Source: Fodinicurvata fenggangensis DSM 21160 (GTDB lineage: Bacteria > Pseudomonadota > Alphaproteobacteria > Kiloniellales > DSM-21159). Taken from it: DNA of 64,000 bases. Numbering within the stretch: position 1 is the first letter of the stretch; each line of letters begins with the position of its first letter. The position numbers were made by a program, and so were the translations under genes. Below, one piece after another: positions 37,102 to 45,764 of this stretch. The stretch lies in the NCBI RefSeq assembly GCF_000686045.1, contig NZ_JMLV01000004.1, positions 62,001-126,000 of the forward strand, read 5' to 3'. Below the pieces are notes generated by a model. The model was not told where the DNA came from and did no database searches. It saw only the letters and a program-made list of their open reading frames with translations.

Positions 37102-38606
37102 TGGATAACGACAGAATGACTGTGAAAACAGCGCAACCAGATGCGGTGCGTATCGAACTGGGCCGCGGCGAGATCTATCCCCTGTTGTTGGCCGGCCGCT
37201 TCGTGGCAGGCGAAGCCACGCACATGGAAGTGATCAATCCTGCCAATGGCCGTGGTATTGGGCGGGTGGCAACAGCCTCTCAAGGCCAGATCGACAAAGC
37301 CATAGTTAACGGCCGCAAAGCGGCGCTGGCACCGAATGGCTGGGCAACGCGCCTGCCCCATGAACGGGCGGCAGTCCTTTATGCCATCGCTGATGACATT
37401 ACCAGGAATGTGGACCGCATTGCCGAACTGCAGATGTACGAGAACGGCAAGACACGAAAGGAATCGCGCGGTCAGGCGCTGAGTGCGGCCGGGACTTTCC
37501 GTTACTACGCCGGGGTTTGCGAAAGCCTGGGTGAGGAGATGCCGCCGGCGCGCGGAGACTATTTCAACATCACGGTGCACGAGCCTTTGGGCGTGGTGGC
37601 CGCACTGACCCCCTGGAACTCGCCGCTGACCATGGCGGCACAGAAGATCGCGCCAGCACTGGCTGCCGGCAATGCCGTAGTTTTGAAGCCTGCCGAGTCC
37701 ACTTCACTCGTCACTTTGGCATTGGCCGATTGCTGCGTGGCAGCCGGCCTACCCGAAGGCTTGCTGAGCGTTCTGTTGGGCGGCCGCGAGGTCGGCGAGG
37801 GTCTGGTCAGCCACCCGCGGGTGGACTGCATTTCCTTCACAGGCGGGACCGAAACAGGCCAGGCCATTGCGCGCAACGTGGCCGATCGGCTGATACCGTT
37901 GATTCTGGAATTGGGGGGAAAGTCCCCGCACATCGTCTTTGCCGATGCGGACCTGCCGGCGGCAGCAAAGGCCGTGGCCTCGGGCATCTTCGGCGGAACG
38001 GGCCAGTCTTGTGTGGCCGGTTCACGCCTTTTCGTCGAGGCATCTGCGGAGGATGAATTTCGCGAACTGCTGATCGCCGAGGCAGAGAAGATGGTGGTTG
38101 CGCCGCCGGACACACCAGAAGCGGTTATTGGCCCCTTGGCTTCCTTCGCCCAACGCGACCGGGTGGAGTCCTATGTGGAGCTGGGCCTGGAAGAAGGCGC
38201 AAGGGTGAGTTTCGGAGGCAAGCGCCCGGAGGGGCCGAAGTACGCCGAGGGAGCCTACTACCTGCCCACCATCTTGGAGGGCCTGAACAACAGGGCGCGC
38301 GTTGCCCAGGAGGAAATCTTCGGTCCGGTTCTCTGCATGATCCCTTTTACTGACGAGCAGGACCTGGTTGCCCAGGCCAATGACAGCGCCTATGGACTGG
38401 CCAGTGGCATCTGGACCGGTGACTACAAGCGCGCCTGGCGGGTGGCCCGTGGCCTCGAGGCCGGAACCGTGTGGATCAACACCTACAAGCAGCTGAGCAT
38501 CGCCGCGCCCTTCGGCGGCTTCAAGCTGAGCGGTCTGGGTCGCGAGAAGGGCATCCAGGGCGTGCGCAGCTATCAGCAGAGCAAGTCCATCTACTGGGGT
38601 CTGTGA
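37101..38606 (+). CDS. NAD(P)-dependent aldehyde dehydrogenase
   Basis: This 501-residue aldehyde dehydrogenase has the catalytic glutamate in 'LELGGKSP' and the catalytic cysteine in 'FGGTGQSCVAGSRL'. Cofactor motifs 'TPWNSPLTMAAQKIAPALAAGN' and 'FTGGTETGQ' are also seen. It oxidises an aldehyde, possibly the product of the dehydrogenase or hydrolase earlier in the operon, to a carboxylate. It closes the operon, 27 bases before the end of the convergent IclR gene. Confidence 0.94.
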   Translation: MDNDRMTVKTAQPDAVRIELGRGEIYPLLLAGRFVAGEATHMEVINPANGRGIGRVATASQGQIDKAIVNGRKAALAPNGWATRLPHERAAVLYAIADDITRNVDRIAELQMYENGKTRKESRGQALSAAGTFRYYAGVCESLGEEMPPARGDYFNITVHEPLGVVAALTPWNSPLTMAAQKIAPALAAGNAVVLKPAESTSLVTLALADCCVAAGLPEGLLSVLLGGREVGEGLVSHPRVDCISFTGGTETGQAIARNVADRLIPLILELGGKSPHIVFADADLPAAAKAVASGIFGGTGQSCVAGSRLFVEASAEDEFRELLIAEAEKMVVAPPDTPEAVIGPLASFAQRDRVESYVELGLEEGARVSFGGKRPEGPKYAEGAYYLPTILEGLNNRARVAQEEIFGPVLCMIPFTDEQDLVAQANDSAYGLASGIWTGDYKRAWRVARGLEAGTVWINTYKQLSIAAPFGGFKLSGLGREKGIQGVRSYQQSKSIYWGL

Positions 38607-38633
38607 GAGGAAGGAATCTGCCTGGCTTTCGGT

Positions 38634-39392
38634 TCAGGCCGCGACCTGGGGGTAGCGGCCTCCGAGGGATTCGGTGATCTCCTGCACCGCCTCCATCAGA
38701 AGGGGACGCATCCGGGCGACATTCTCCTCGGTGAAGCGCTCGCGAGGGCCCGACATGGACAGGGAGCCGACAAGACCGCCGTCGGCCCCGAAGACCGGTG
38801 CTGCGATGCCGGCGCAACTGGCGTCGCGCTCGCCCAGGGAAAGGGCATGGTGTTGGGCGCGGATGCGCTCGGACTCTTCATCCGTCTGCCCCTCGAAAGC
38901 CAGGATGACCTTGCCCGCTGCGCCGCGGTCGAGGGGCAGAATGTCGCCCACATGCACACGATCGAGGGTCGAGTGATTGGAATTCTGCCGGAAGAGGCAC
39001 AGCCGGTTATGGGCGTCGTGGCGGATATGGAAAGAGGGGCTCTCGGTCCCGTTTTCCACCAGACGCTGGAAGATCGGCAGTACGTGTTCGCGCAGGGGAT
39101 TGCGCCGCTCGTAGGCCATGCCCATGCGGTAGACCGTGGGGCCAAGGGCATAGCGCGTCTCCAGGATGCGTACGACATAGCCGTAGGCATGCAGCGTTTC
39201 AATCAGGCGCAGAATTGTGCTTTTGTAGAGACCGGTTTTACGGGAAAGGTCCGAGAGGGTCAAAGGCTCGGGTTCGCTCTCCAGCGCGGACAGGATCGAC
39301 AGGGCGCGATCAACGGCGGCCACACCCTTTTGAGGGGCTTCGCGCTCTTCACTCTCTGTGCTGCTGTCCTTCCGTGCTGATGTCTTGTTCAT
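38634..39392 (-). CDS. IclR-family transcription regulator
   Basis: This 252-residue regulator has an N-terminal helix-turn-helix ('LSDLSRKTGLYKSTILRLIETL') after a charged tail of 23 residues, then the IclR effector domain ('RGAAGKVILAFEG', 'ASCAGIAAPVFGADGGLVGSLSMSGP'). It is convergent with the ABC/dehydrogenase operon, and a compound palindrome lies 139 bases upstream. It probably controls that operon in response to its substrate. Confidence 0.93.
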   Translation of the reverse strand: MNKTSARKDSSTESEEREAPQKGVAAVDRALSILSALESEPEPLTLSDLSRKTGLYKSTILRLIETLHAYGYVVRILETRYALGPTVYRMGMAYERRNPLREHVLPIFQRLVENGTESPSFHIRHDAHNRLCLFRQNSNHSTLDRVHVGDILPLDRGAAGKVILAFEGQTDEESERIRAQHHALSLGERDASCAGIAAPVFGADGGLVGSLSMSGPRERFTEENVARMRPLLMEAVQEITESLGGRYPQVAA

Positions 39393-39530
39393 AAGTTATT
39401 CCCGTAATGCCACAAGGGATTCGAAAAAAGACAAGCGCAACGTCCCGCTTCCCTCCTGGATTGGCGCGACAGGCCTGTTGCATGGAAGGGCGCCAAAGAG
39501 AGCGATCCTTGCTGTTACGCTAGCAGAAAC

Positions 39531-39560
39531 AGAATGTGCGTTCTAGCAAATAGAATGCAC
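39531..39560. promoter_or_regulatory. Compound palindrome upstream of IclR gene
   Basis: AGAATGTGCGTTCT (39531-39544) overlaps a longer inverted repeat, GTGCGTTCTA (39536-39545) and TAGAATGCAC (39551-39560), with one mismatch and a five-base spacer. The half-sites are the same AGAA/TTCT elements seen at 30150 and 31168. This is the likely autoregulatory site in the 396-base gap before the MFS gene. Confidence 0.55.
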
Positions 39561-39708
39561 TACACAGTCCTTCTCCTATACCTGGACTGGTATTGCTTGA
39601 TGGGATGACGGCACCTTATTCCTGATCACCTGATTGTAGAATCTCTTGTCGATCATGGGAATGACATGGAGCAGGCTTATAGTTTCGGTGACTCTGCGCC
39701 TTTCAGGG

Positions 39709-39757
39709 CCCGGTCGGTGTATCTGCATGGCAGGAATGAAGAATCCGCCCGACCGGG
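39709..39757. repeat. Inverted repeat in the leader of the MFS gene
   Basis: CCCGGTCGG (39709-39717) and CCGACCGGG (39749-39757) are perfect 9-bp arms with a 31-base loop, ending 31 bases before the MFS start. It may form an mRNA leader structure; no gene is seen elsewhere in this gap. Confidence 0.4.
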
Positions 39758-39788
39758 AGCCTCCATCAGTCTATAGGGTGTATGCCCT

Positions 39789-41072
39789 GTGAATGGGGGG
39801 ATCCGTCCCGCCGTGCCCCGCGGCGTGAACGGGAGAGGACTGCTGGAACGTATCCGGATCGTCTGTGTGCTCTGTGCTGCAGCCATGCTCAGCCAGTTCT
39901 ATCGGGCTGCCAATTCCGTCCTGGCCGGTCCGGTGATGGGTGATCTGGGCCTGGAGCCGGCGGCCTATGGCACGATGACGGCTGTCTTCTTCCTGGCCTT
40001 CATGGTCATGCAGGTGCCGGCCGGCGTGCTGTTCGACCGCTATGGTCCGCGGCTGACGGTAAGCGGTCTGCTGCTCTTCGCGGTGGTCGGAGCCCTGGTC
40101 TTCGCCCTGGGCGACAGCCTGCTGGTGCTGATGCTGGCCAGGATCCTGCTGGGCGTCGGTTTTGCCTCGGTCATCATGGGGGCCTTCATCGTCATTTCGG
40201 CCTGGTTTCCGCCACGCCATTTTGCCGTCGTCTCCTCGATCATTGTGTCGACCAGCCACCTGGGCAACCTGCTGGGAACGGCGCCGCTGGCCTATTCCAC
40301 CGAGGCCATCGGCTGGCGGGCCAGCATCGCCGTTCTGGCTGTCGTGACGCTGTTGGTGGCCGTGCTGTTCTATCTGCTGGTCCGCGACGGCCCTCAGTCG
40401 CACCGTGGCCAGGCGCGCCCGGCCCCCTCGTGGCGCGATCTGGGACAGGGTCTGATGGAGGTCCTGCGCATGCGGGACATCCAGCGGGCCTTCACCCTGG
40501 CGCTGGTGGGCTATCCCAGCATGATCACCATCCTGGGGCTGTGGGGCGGGCCCTACCTGTCGGATGTTCATGGCCTGGACTCCGTGGGCGTGGGACAGGT
40601 CCTTTCCGCCATGCCGGCCTTCGCCCTGGTGGGGGCACTCTGTTTCGGGCCGCTGGACCAGCTGTTCAATTCGCGCAAGATGGCGGCCCTGTCGGGCATC
40701 CTGCCCATGGGCCTGTTCCTGCTGGTCCTGGGGGTCTACCCGGAACCGCCCTTGATGCTGGTCGTTGTCCTTCTGGCGGCGATCGCCTTCTTTTCGGCGT
40801 CCAGTATGCTGATCATCGCCCACGGCCGCGGCCTGCTGCCCGATCATCTGGCCGGCCGCGGCATCACCAGCATCAACGCGGGCGTCATGGGGGGCACGGC
40901 CCTGTTCCAGCTGGTGACCTCGTTCCTGCTGTCCTTTTTCGTCGGTGCGGACGGGACCATCAGCGAAAGCGGCTTTCGCCTGATGTTCATCGGTATGGGC
41001 GGGCTGGTGCTGTTGGCCATCCTGGTTTACCTGCCCAGCCGGGACGTCCGGCCCCGTTCGGCGAGGTCCTGA
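39789..41072 (+). CDS. MFS transporter
   Basis: This 427-residue major facilitator has 12 predicted helices and the MFS loop motif 'GVLFDRYGPRLTVSG' between helices two and three. The substrate is unknown. The start is uncertain: a GTG at 39789 gives about 25 polar residues before the first helix, and a later GTG (39813) is possible. It is followed after 145 bases by a universal stress protein gene and then a BCCT carrier. Confidence 0.85.
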   Translation: MNGGIRPAVPRGVNGRGLLERIRIVCVLCAAAMLSQFYRAANSVLAGPVMGDLGLEPAAYGTMTAVFFLAFMVMQVPAGVLFDRYGPRLTVSGLLLFAVVGALVFALGDSLLVLMLARILLGVGFASVIMGAFIVISAWFPPRHFAVVSSIIVSTSHLGNLLGTAPLAYSTEAIGWRASIAVLAVVTLLVAVLFYLLVRDGPQSHRGQARPAPSWRDLGQGLMEVLRMRDIQRAFTLALVGYPSMITILGLWGGPYLSDVHGLDSVGVGQVLSAMPAFALVGALCFGPLDQLFNSRKMAALSGILPMGLFLLVLGVYPEPPLMLVVVLLAAIAFFSASSMLIIAHGRGLLPDHLAGRGITSINAGVMGGTALFQLVTSFLLSFFVGADGTISESGFRLMFIGMGGLVLLAILVYLPSRDVRPRSARS

Positions 41073-41217
41073 GTCCGGCGCCTGGGGCCGGGAAGGTAGG
41101 CGAGGGTGTGGCCGGCTGCTGGCCGCGACCAACTGTCCCTGGTATTTACAGCCCTTCAATGGGCAAATAGAGGTGGGTGCCATCGCACCACACAGCTGAC
41201 AGGAAAGGAACTGGGCC

Positions 41218-41628
41218 TTGTACAAGACAATCCTCATCCCCGTCGACCTGACGCACCAGGAACGGGTCCCGGCCATGATGCAGGCGGCGCGGAAGATGGG
41301 GGATGAGTCCGCCTCCATCACCCTGGTGAATGTCATCGAGGACGTGCCCGGCTATCTGGAAGGACAGTTGCCGCAGGGCGTCCTGGACCGACTGGTGACC
41401 CAGGCAGAGGGTGAACTGAAAGTCATAGCCGGCGAAAGCGGACCGGATGTGGAGCTTGCCGTTCGTTGCGGACAGCCGGCCAGCGAGATCCTGGCGCTTG
41501 CCGGCGAAAAGAAGGCCGACCTGATCGTCATTGCCTCCCACCGTCCCGGTTTCGGCGATTTCCTGATCGGATCGACGGCGGCCCGTGTGGTGCGCCATGC
41601 GGATTGCTCTGTCCATGTCATGAGATAA
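41218..41628 (+). CDS. Universal stress protein
   Basis: This 136-residue UspA-fold protein opens 'MYKTILIPVDLTHQERVP' and ends with the ATP-binding motif 'GFGDFLIGSTAARVVRHADCSVHVMR' in shortened form: glycines, then a serine or threonine, are in place. The start is a TTG behind AAGGAA. It sits 120 bases before a BCCT carrier gene, an arrangement in which a Usp may modulate the neighbouring transporter, though that is not shown here. Confidence 0.9.
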   Translation: MYKTILIPVDLTHQERVPAMMQAARKMGDESASITLVNVIEDVPGYLEGQLPQGVLDRLVTQAEGELKVIAGESGPDVELAVRCGQPASEILALAGEKKADLIVIASHRPGFGDFLIGSTAARVVRHADCSVHVMR

Positions 41629-41748
41629 ACTCGTTCGCCACCGGGGCAAACTCGGGACGCGCAGGCGGGTCTGCGGCCTGCCTTGTGTCAGGGCAATCCA
41701 GGGGCGGGCCGGGTCCGTGCCTGTCCAGCCATTGGGGGATGGCCAGCG

Positions 41749-43266
41749 ATGATGCACATCAGGCACTTTGCCCTGTTTATTGTCTCTGCCGGCGCGATCC
41801 TGGCCCTGATCGTCTTTGCGGCCTTCTGGGGCAGCCTGGCCGAGCGCATCTTCTCCGATCTTCAGGCCTGGTTCTCGGCCACCACCGGCTGGCTGCTGAT
41901 CCTGATCATGAATGCGGCGCTGCTGTTTGCCGTCTACCTGCTGTTCAGCCCCCTGGCCCGCATCCGCCTGGGCGGCCCCGATGCGACGCCCGAGTTCAGC
42001 CGGCTGGACTGGTTCGGCATGCTGTTCGCGGCCGGCATGGGGATCGGCCTGCTGTTTTACAGTGTTTCCGAGCCCCTGCAGCACTTTACCGCCTTCCAGG
42101 CCTACTTCGGGGACCCTGCGCGGACCGCGCAGCGCTCCATGGAAGTGACCTTCCTGCACTGGGGTCTGCATCCCTGGGCCATCTATGCCCTGGTTGGCCT
42201 GACCCTGGCCTTCTTCCATTTCAACGCGGGCCATGACCTGAGTTTCGAAGCGCCGCTGCGCGAGCTCTTTTCCCCTTTTCGGGCCAAGGTGCTCGGCTGG
42301 GTCGCCAACCTGGCCGCCGTGATCGGCACGGTCTTCGGCGTCTGCACCTCCCTGGGCCTGGGCACCAGCCAGGCCTCCGCCGGCCTGGCGCGCCTGACGG
42401 GGCTGGAGACCAGCCTGGGGCTGCAACTCTTCCTGATCGCCCTGGTCTGTGCCGTCGCGCTGGTTTCGGTGATGACCGGCCTGGACAAGGGCGTGCGCCG
42501 GTTGAGCCGGATCAACCTGGTGCTGGCGGGCATCCTGATGCTGCTCGTCCTCGCGATGGGCGAGACCGTCTTTGTCCTTAAGGCCATCGGCGAGCATATG
42601 GGCGGCTATCTCAACGATCTTCTGATGCTGTCCACCTGGAACGAAACCTATACTGGAACGAACTGGCAATCGTCCTGGACGGTCTTCTATTGGAGCTGGT
42701 GGATCTCCTGGTCGCCCTTCGTGGGCATGTTCATCGCGCGGGTGTCCAAGGGACGAACCATCCGGGAATACCTGCTGGGCGTCCTGCTGGTGCCGACCTT
42801 CTTCAATTTCGTCTGGATGACTGTGTTCGGCGCCAATGCCCTGCACCTGGAGCTCTTCCAGGACACGGGCTTTGCCGCGGTGGTCACCGCGGCGCCGACC
42901 GAGAGCCTCTACAGCTTCCTGGATTACCTGCCCTTCAGTGCGGCCCTGATCGGCCTGGCCGTTCTGGTGGTCCTGGTCTTCTTCGTGACCTCGGCGGATT
43001 CCGGCTCGCTGGTGGTGGCAACCCTGACCTCGGGTGGAAAAGACCCCAGCTGGCAGCAGCGCTTCTTCTGGATGGTGACGATCGCCGTGATCACCTCCGT
43101 CCTGCTGCGCGCCGGTGGCCTGGAAGCCCTGCAGTCGGCCACCATTGCCAGCGGTCTGCCCTTCGGCCTGTTGCTGCTGACCTTCATCCCGGCGTTGGTC
43201 ATCGCGCTCAAGCGCCCCTTCATGAAGCCGGAGCCGACACCGGAGCCGGCCAAGCCGGCCGAATAG
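41749..43266 (+). CDS. BCCT-family betaine/DMSP-type transporter
   Basis: This 505-residue protein has 12 predicted helices. The family glycine stretch 'AAGMGIGLLFYSVSEPL' and the tryptophan-rich motif 'WSWWISWSPFVGMFIARVSKGRTI' place it in the betaine/carnitine/choline transporter family. These bring in betaine, choline, carnitine or dimethylsulfoniopropionate with sodium or protons. The DmdA-like cluster about 5 kb downstream makes DMSP a reasonable substrate, but the sequence alone does not decide. Translation starts at the ATG before 'MHIRHFALF', after GGGGGA. Confidence 0.93.
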   Translation: MMHIRHFALFIVSAGAILALIVFAAFWGSLAERIFSDLQAWFSATTGWLLILIMNAALLFAVYLLFSPLARIRLGGPDATPEFSRLDWFGMLFAAGMGIGLLFYSVSEPLQHFTAFQAYFGDPARTAQRSMEVTFLHWGLHPWAIYALVGLTLAFFHFNAGHDLSFEAPLRELFSPFRAKVLGWVANLAAVIGTVFGVCTSLGLGTSQASAGLARLTGLETSLGLQLFLIALVCAVALVSVMTGLDKGVRRLSRINLVLAGILMLLVLAMGETVFVLKAIGEHMGGYLNDLLMLSTWNETYTGTNWQSSWTVFYWSWWISWSPFVGMFIARVSKGRTIREYLLGVLLVPTFFNFVWMTVFGANALHLELFQDTGFAAVVTAAPTESLYSFLDYLPFSAALIGLAVLVVLVFFVTSADSGSLVVATLTSGGKDPSWQQRFFWMVTIAVITSVLLRAGGLEALQSATIASGLPFGLLLLTFIPALVIALKRPFMKPEPTPEPAKPAE

Positions 43267-43286
43267 GCGGATGTGAAGGCCGACGG

Positions 43287-44363
43287 TTATTCGCCTTCGT
43301 GCGGTGTCAGTACGATGCGCCCGACCACTTTGCCGCTGCGCAGGTCGTCCAGGGCGGCCTGGGCCTCGTGCAGGGGGCGACATGCCACGGGCAATTCCGG
43401 CAGGCCCGTTTTCCGGACCAGTTCCACGAGCGCCTGCAGCTCGGAGAGGTTGCCGTTGTAGCTGCCGCAGATGCTGAGCGCACGCATGGGCAGGTAGGGA
43501 ATGGACAGGTTGATATCCCCGCCCATCAGGCCGACCACAACGACCTGACCGCCCTTGTCCAGCAGGTCGAGGGCCAGGGTCAGGGAGGCCGTGCTGCCCA
43601 CCAAGTCTAGCACCGACAGCAGCTGCCCGTCCACGGCCTTGCGGATGGCTTGTGCTGCGTTCTCGTCATTGGGATCGAGGGCGGCGCTGGCGCCGGCGTC
43701 CAGCGCCGCCTGCCGCCGCCGGGCATCTGGCTCGACCACGATGGCGTCGGCGGCTCCCATCCGCTGCATCAGGGCCAGCGCCATGAGGCCCAGGCCGCCG
43801 GCGCCCATGATGACCGTGGGCACCGTCTCGAGCCGCGCGCCGAACTTCCTCAGCGCCGAGTAGGTGGTCAAGCCGGAACAGGTCAGCGGGGCGGCCCGGG
43901 CCGGATTCAGGCCCGTGATATCGACAAGATAGCGCGCCGAGGGCACCAGGATGTGGTCGGCATAGCCGCCGTCTCGATTGACGCCGATGAAGTCCGGTTT
44001 CAGGCAGAGATTTTCCTGACCGGCCCGGCAGACAGGACAGTGGCCGCACCCGATCCAGGGGTAGGCCAGGACCGAATCGCCAGGGGCCACGCCCCTGGCT
44101 TCGGGGCCCAGGGCGATCACATCACCGGCTGTTTCATGACCCAGGGTCAGGGGGAAGCGGATGCGTTCGCGGAAGGACAGGCTGCGTCCCTGGCCCAGGT
44201 CATAGCCGCCTTCCACGATGTGCAGATCGGAGTGACAGACCCCGGCACCGGTAACCCTCAGCAGGACTTCCTCACCCTTTGGTTCCGGCAGGGCGCGGGT
44301 GCGGGCTTCGAGTGACTGGCCGAAGTCGGTAAGTTGGCGGCAGTGCATGTGGCTGGTTGTCAT
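43287..44363 (-). CDS. Zinc-dependent alcohol dehydrogenase
   Basis: This 358-residue medium-chain dehydrogenase has the catalytic zinc ligands in 'GAGVCHSDLH' and 'LGHETAGDV'. It has the four structural-zinc cysteines in 'CGHCPVCRAGQENLC' and the NAD motif 'IMGAGGLGLMALALMQ'. It is most like NAD-dependent primary alcohol dehydrogenases of the AdhP type. It is convergent with the BCCT gene. The start at 44363 has AGGGAAG upstream; an in-frame ATG 17 codons earlier lacks one. Confidence 0.92.
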   Translation of the reverse strand: MTTSHMHCRQLTDFGQSLEARTRALPEPKGEEVLLRVTGAGVCHSDLHIVEGGYDLGQGRSLSFRERIRFPLTLGHETAGDVIALGPEARGVAPGDSVLAYPWIGCGHCPVCRAGQENLCLKPDFIGVNRDGGYADHILVPSARYLVDITGLNPARAAPLTCSGLTTYSALRKFGARLETVPTVIMGAGGLGLMALALMQRMGAADAIVVEPDARRRQAALDAGASAALDPNDENAAQAIRKAVDGQLLSVLDLVGSTASLTLALDLLDKGGQVVVVGLMGGDINLSIPYLPMRALSICGSYNGNLSELQALVELVRKTGLPELPVACRPLHEAQAALDDLRSGKVVGRIVLTPHEGE

Positions 44364-44551
44364 GAATCTTCCCTGAAGGCCGTTGTTACTCAGTTTGCCG
44401 GCAGGAGGCCGCATAACTCAAGGCGCGGAAGCGCCCGGCCATGCGGAAACCGCTCGTATGAGGCAGCGATCAGGTCGGATAAGGCAGCTATCGATTGCTC
44501 CGCATTTGTGGAGGGTCTGCCAAAAAGTTGCGCTTTTTCCGGACTCCAGTT

Positions 44552-44579
44552 TTGACTGTGCCGCAGGAGAGGCTATGAT
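44552..44579 (+). promoter_or_regulatory. Sigma-70 promoter of the second TAXI-TRAP operon
   Basis: TTGACT (44552-44557) and TATGAT (44574-44579) with a 16-base spacer make a good housekeeping promoter. A start near 44586 gives a leader of about 37 bases to the binding-protein ATG at 44623. No operator is obvious, so expression may be constitutive. Confidence 0.65.
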
Positions 44580-44622
44580 CGGCGCCCTGCTTTAGGCAGA
44601 AACTCACAGGGAGGTAAAGACA

Positions 44623-45666
44623 ATGAAACACCTGATGCTATCCGTTGCCGCTGGCGCAATGACGCTCGGCCTGGCCAGCACGGGCACGATCGATTCGGCC
44701 AGTGCCCAGGACAAGACCGAGGTGCGCTGGGCGACCTCGTCCACCGGCTCGTCCGGCTACCGGGCCCTGACAAGCCTGGCCAACATGCTGAACAACCAGA
44801 TGGACACGCTCGATATCACCGTCATGCCGACGCCGGGTGCGGCGGCTTCGGTGCGTGGCTTCGCCGGCGGGCAGTTCGACGGCTACTACGGTGCCGACGT
44901 GGCTTTCCACGAGATCGCCAACAACGGCGGTCGCTACGAGGGCTTCGCCGACCAGGAGCACGAGCAGCAAATGACCCAGTCCTTCTGGGCCTATACCCTG
45001 GAGGTCGGGCTCGGTGTTCTGGCCGAGGACACCGACGAGCTCCAGTCCTGGCAGGACTTGAACGGCAAGCCGGTCTTCACCAGCCCCGCGCCCTGGGACA
45101 CCCGCGCAGCGCTTGAACGCGCCATGCGGGCCGCCGGCGTCGAGCACGAGTACGTCGAGCTGGATACCGGCCTGGCCGCCCAGTCGCTGGAGGATGGCAC
45201 GATCGAAGCCATGATCATCTATACCGCCGGCGAAACCAGCCCCTCGCCCTGGATTCAGGAAGCCATGATGTCAGCCGACATGGACGCCCTGAATCCCAGC
45301 AGCGAGGAACTGGACATGCTGGACGAGGCGGGGATCGGGACCGTGGAAGTCCCTCCCGGGGTCTTCGATGACCAGATCGGCGACCCGGCCATTCTGGTGC
45401 CCTTCTTCTATGGCTTCCACGTAGGCACCAATTTCTCCGAGGACGAGGTCTACGAGATGCTGGTGACCATCGAGGAGAATGCCGAGGAACTGGCCGAATC
45501 CGATCCCAGCTTCTCGCAGGTCCGCGACGATATGGTCGAGATGCAGCTGCGCGGCATCCGCTCGGCGGGCGAGACCATTCCGATTCATCCGGGCCTGGCC
45601 AAGTTCCTGCGTGAGAACGATGCCTGGAATGCGGACTGGGATGGCCGTATCGCCAGCATGGACTGA
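44623..45666 (+). CDS. TAXI-family TRAP solute-binding protein
   Basis: This 347-residue exported protein has a Sec signal peptide ending 'DSASAQDK' and a TAXI-type mature start 'VRWATSSTGSSGYRALTSLANML'. It is acidic, as in salt-adapted bacteria. GGGAGG lies before the ATG. It works with the fused permease encoded next; the solute is unknown but probably an organic acid. It is a different subgroup from the binding protein at 21.0-22.1 kb, which has a Tat-like signal. Confidence 0.93.
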   Translation: MKHLMLSVAAGAMTLGLASTGTIDSASAQDKTEVRWATSSTGSSGYRALTSLANMLNNQMDTLDITVMPTPGAAASVRGFAGGQFDGYYGADVAFHEIANNGGRYEGFADQEHEQQMTQSFWAYTLEVGLGVLAEDTDELQSWQDLNGKPVFTSPAPWDTRAALERAMRAAGVEHEYVELDTGLAAQSLEDGTIEAMIIYTAGETSPSPWIQEAMMSADMDALNPSSEELDMLDEAGIGTVEVPPGVFDDQIGDPAILVPFFYGFHVGTNFSEDEVYEMLVTIEENAEELAESDPSFSQVRDDMVEMQLRGIRSAGETIPIHPGLAKFLRENDAWNADWDGRIASMD

Positions 45667-45695
45667 CGTGACAGGCGATTTTCGCGCCTGAGTCC

Positions 45696-45727
45696 CGACG
45701 CCGTCGCGGTACGCCGCGGCGGCGTCG
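45696..45727 (+). terminator. Hairpin between TRAP binding protein and permease
   Basis: CGACGCCGTCGCGG pairs with CCGCGGCGGCGTCG over 14 positions with one G-U pair and a four-base loop, followed by CTCTTC. As with the ABC operon hairpin at 33729, it probably raises the ratio of binding protein to permease. Confidence 0.75.
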
Positions 45728-45764
45728 CTCTTCGCAAGCCCCCGGTCAATCTGCGAGCATATAA

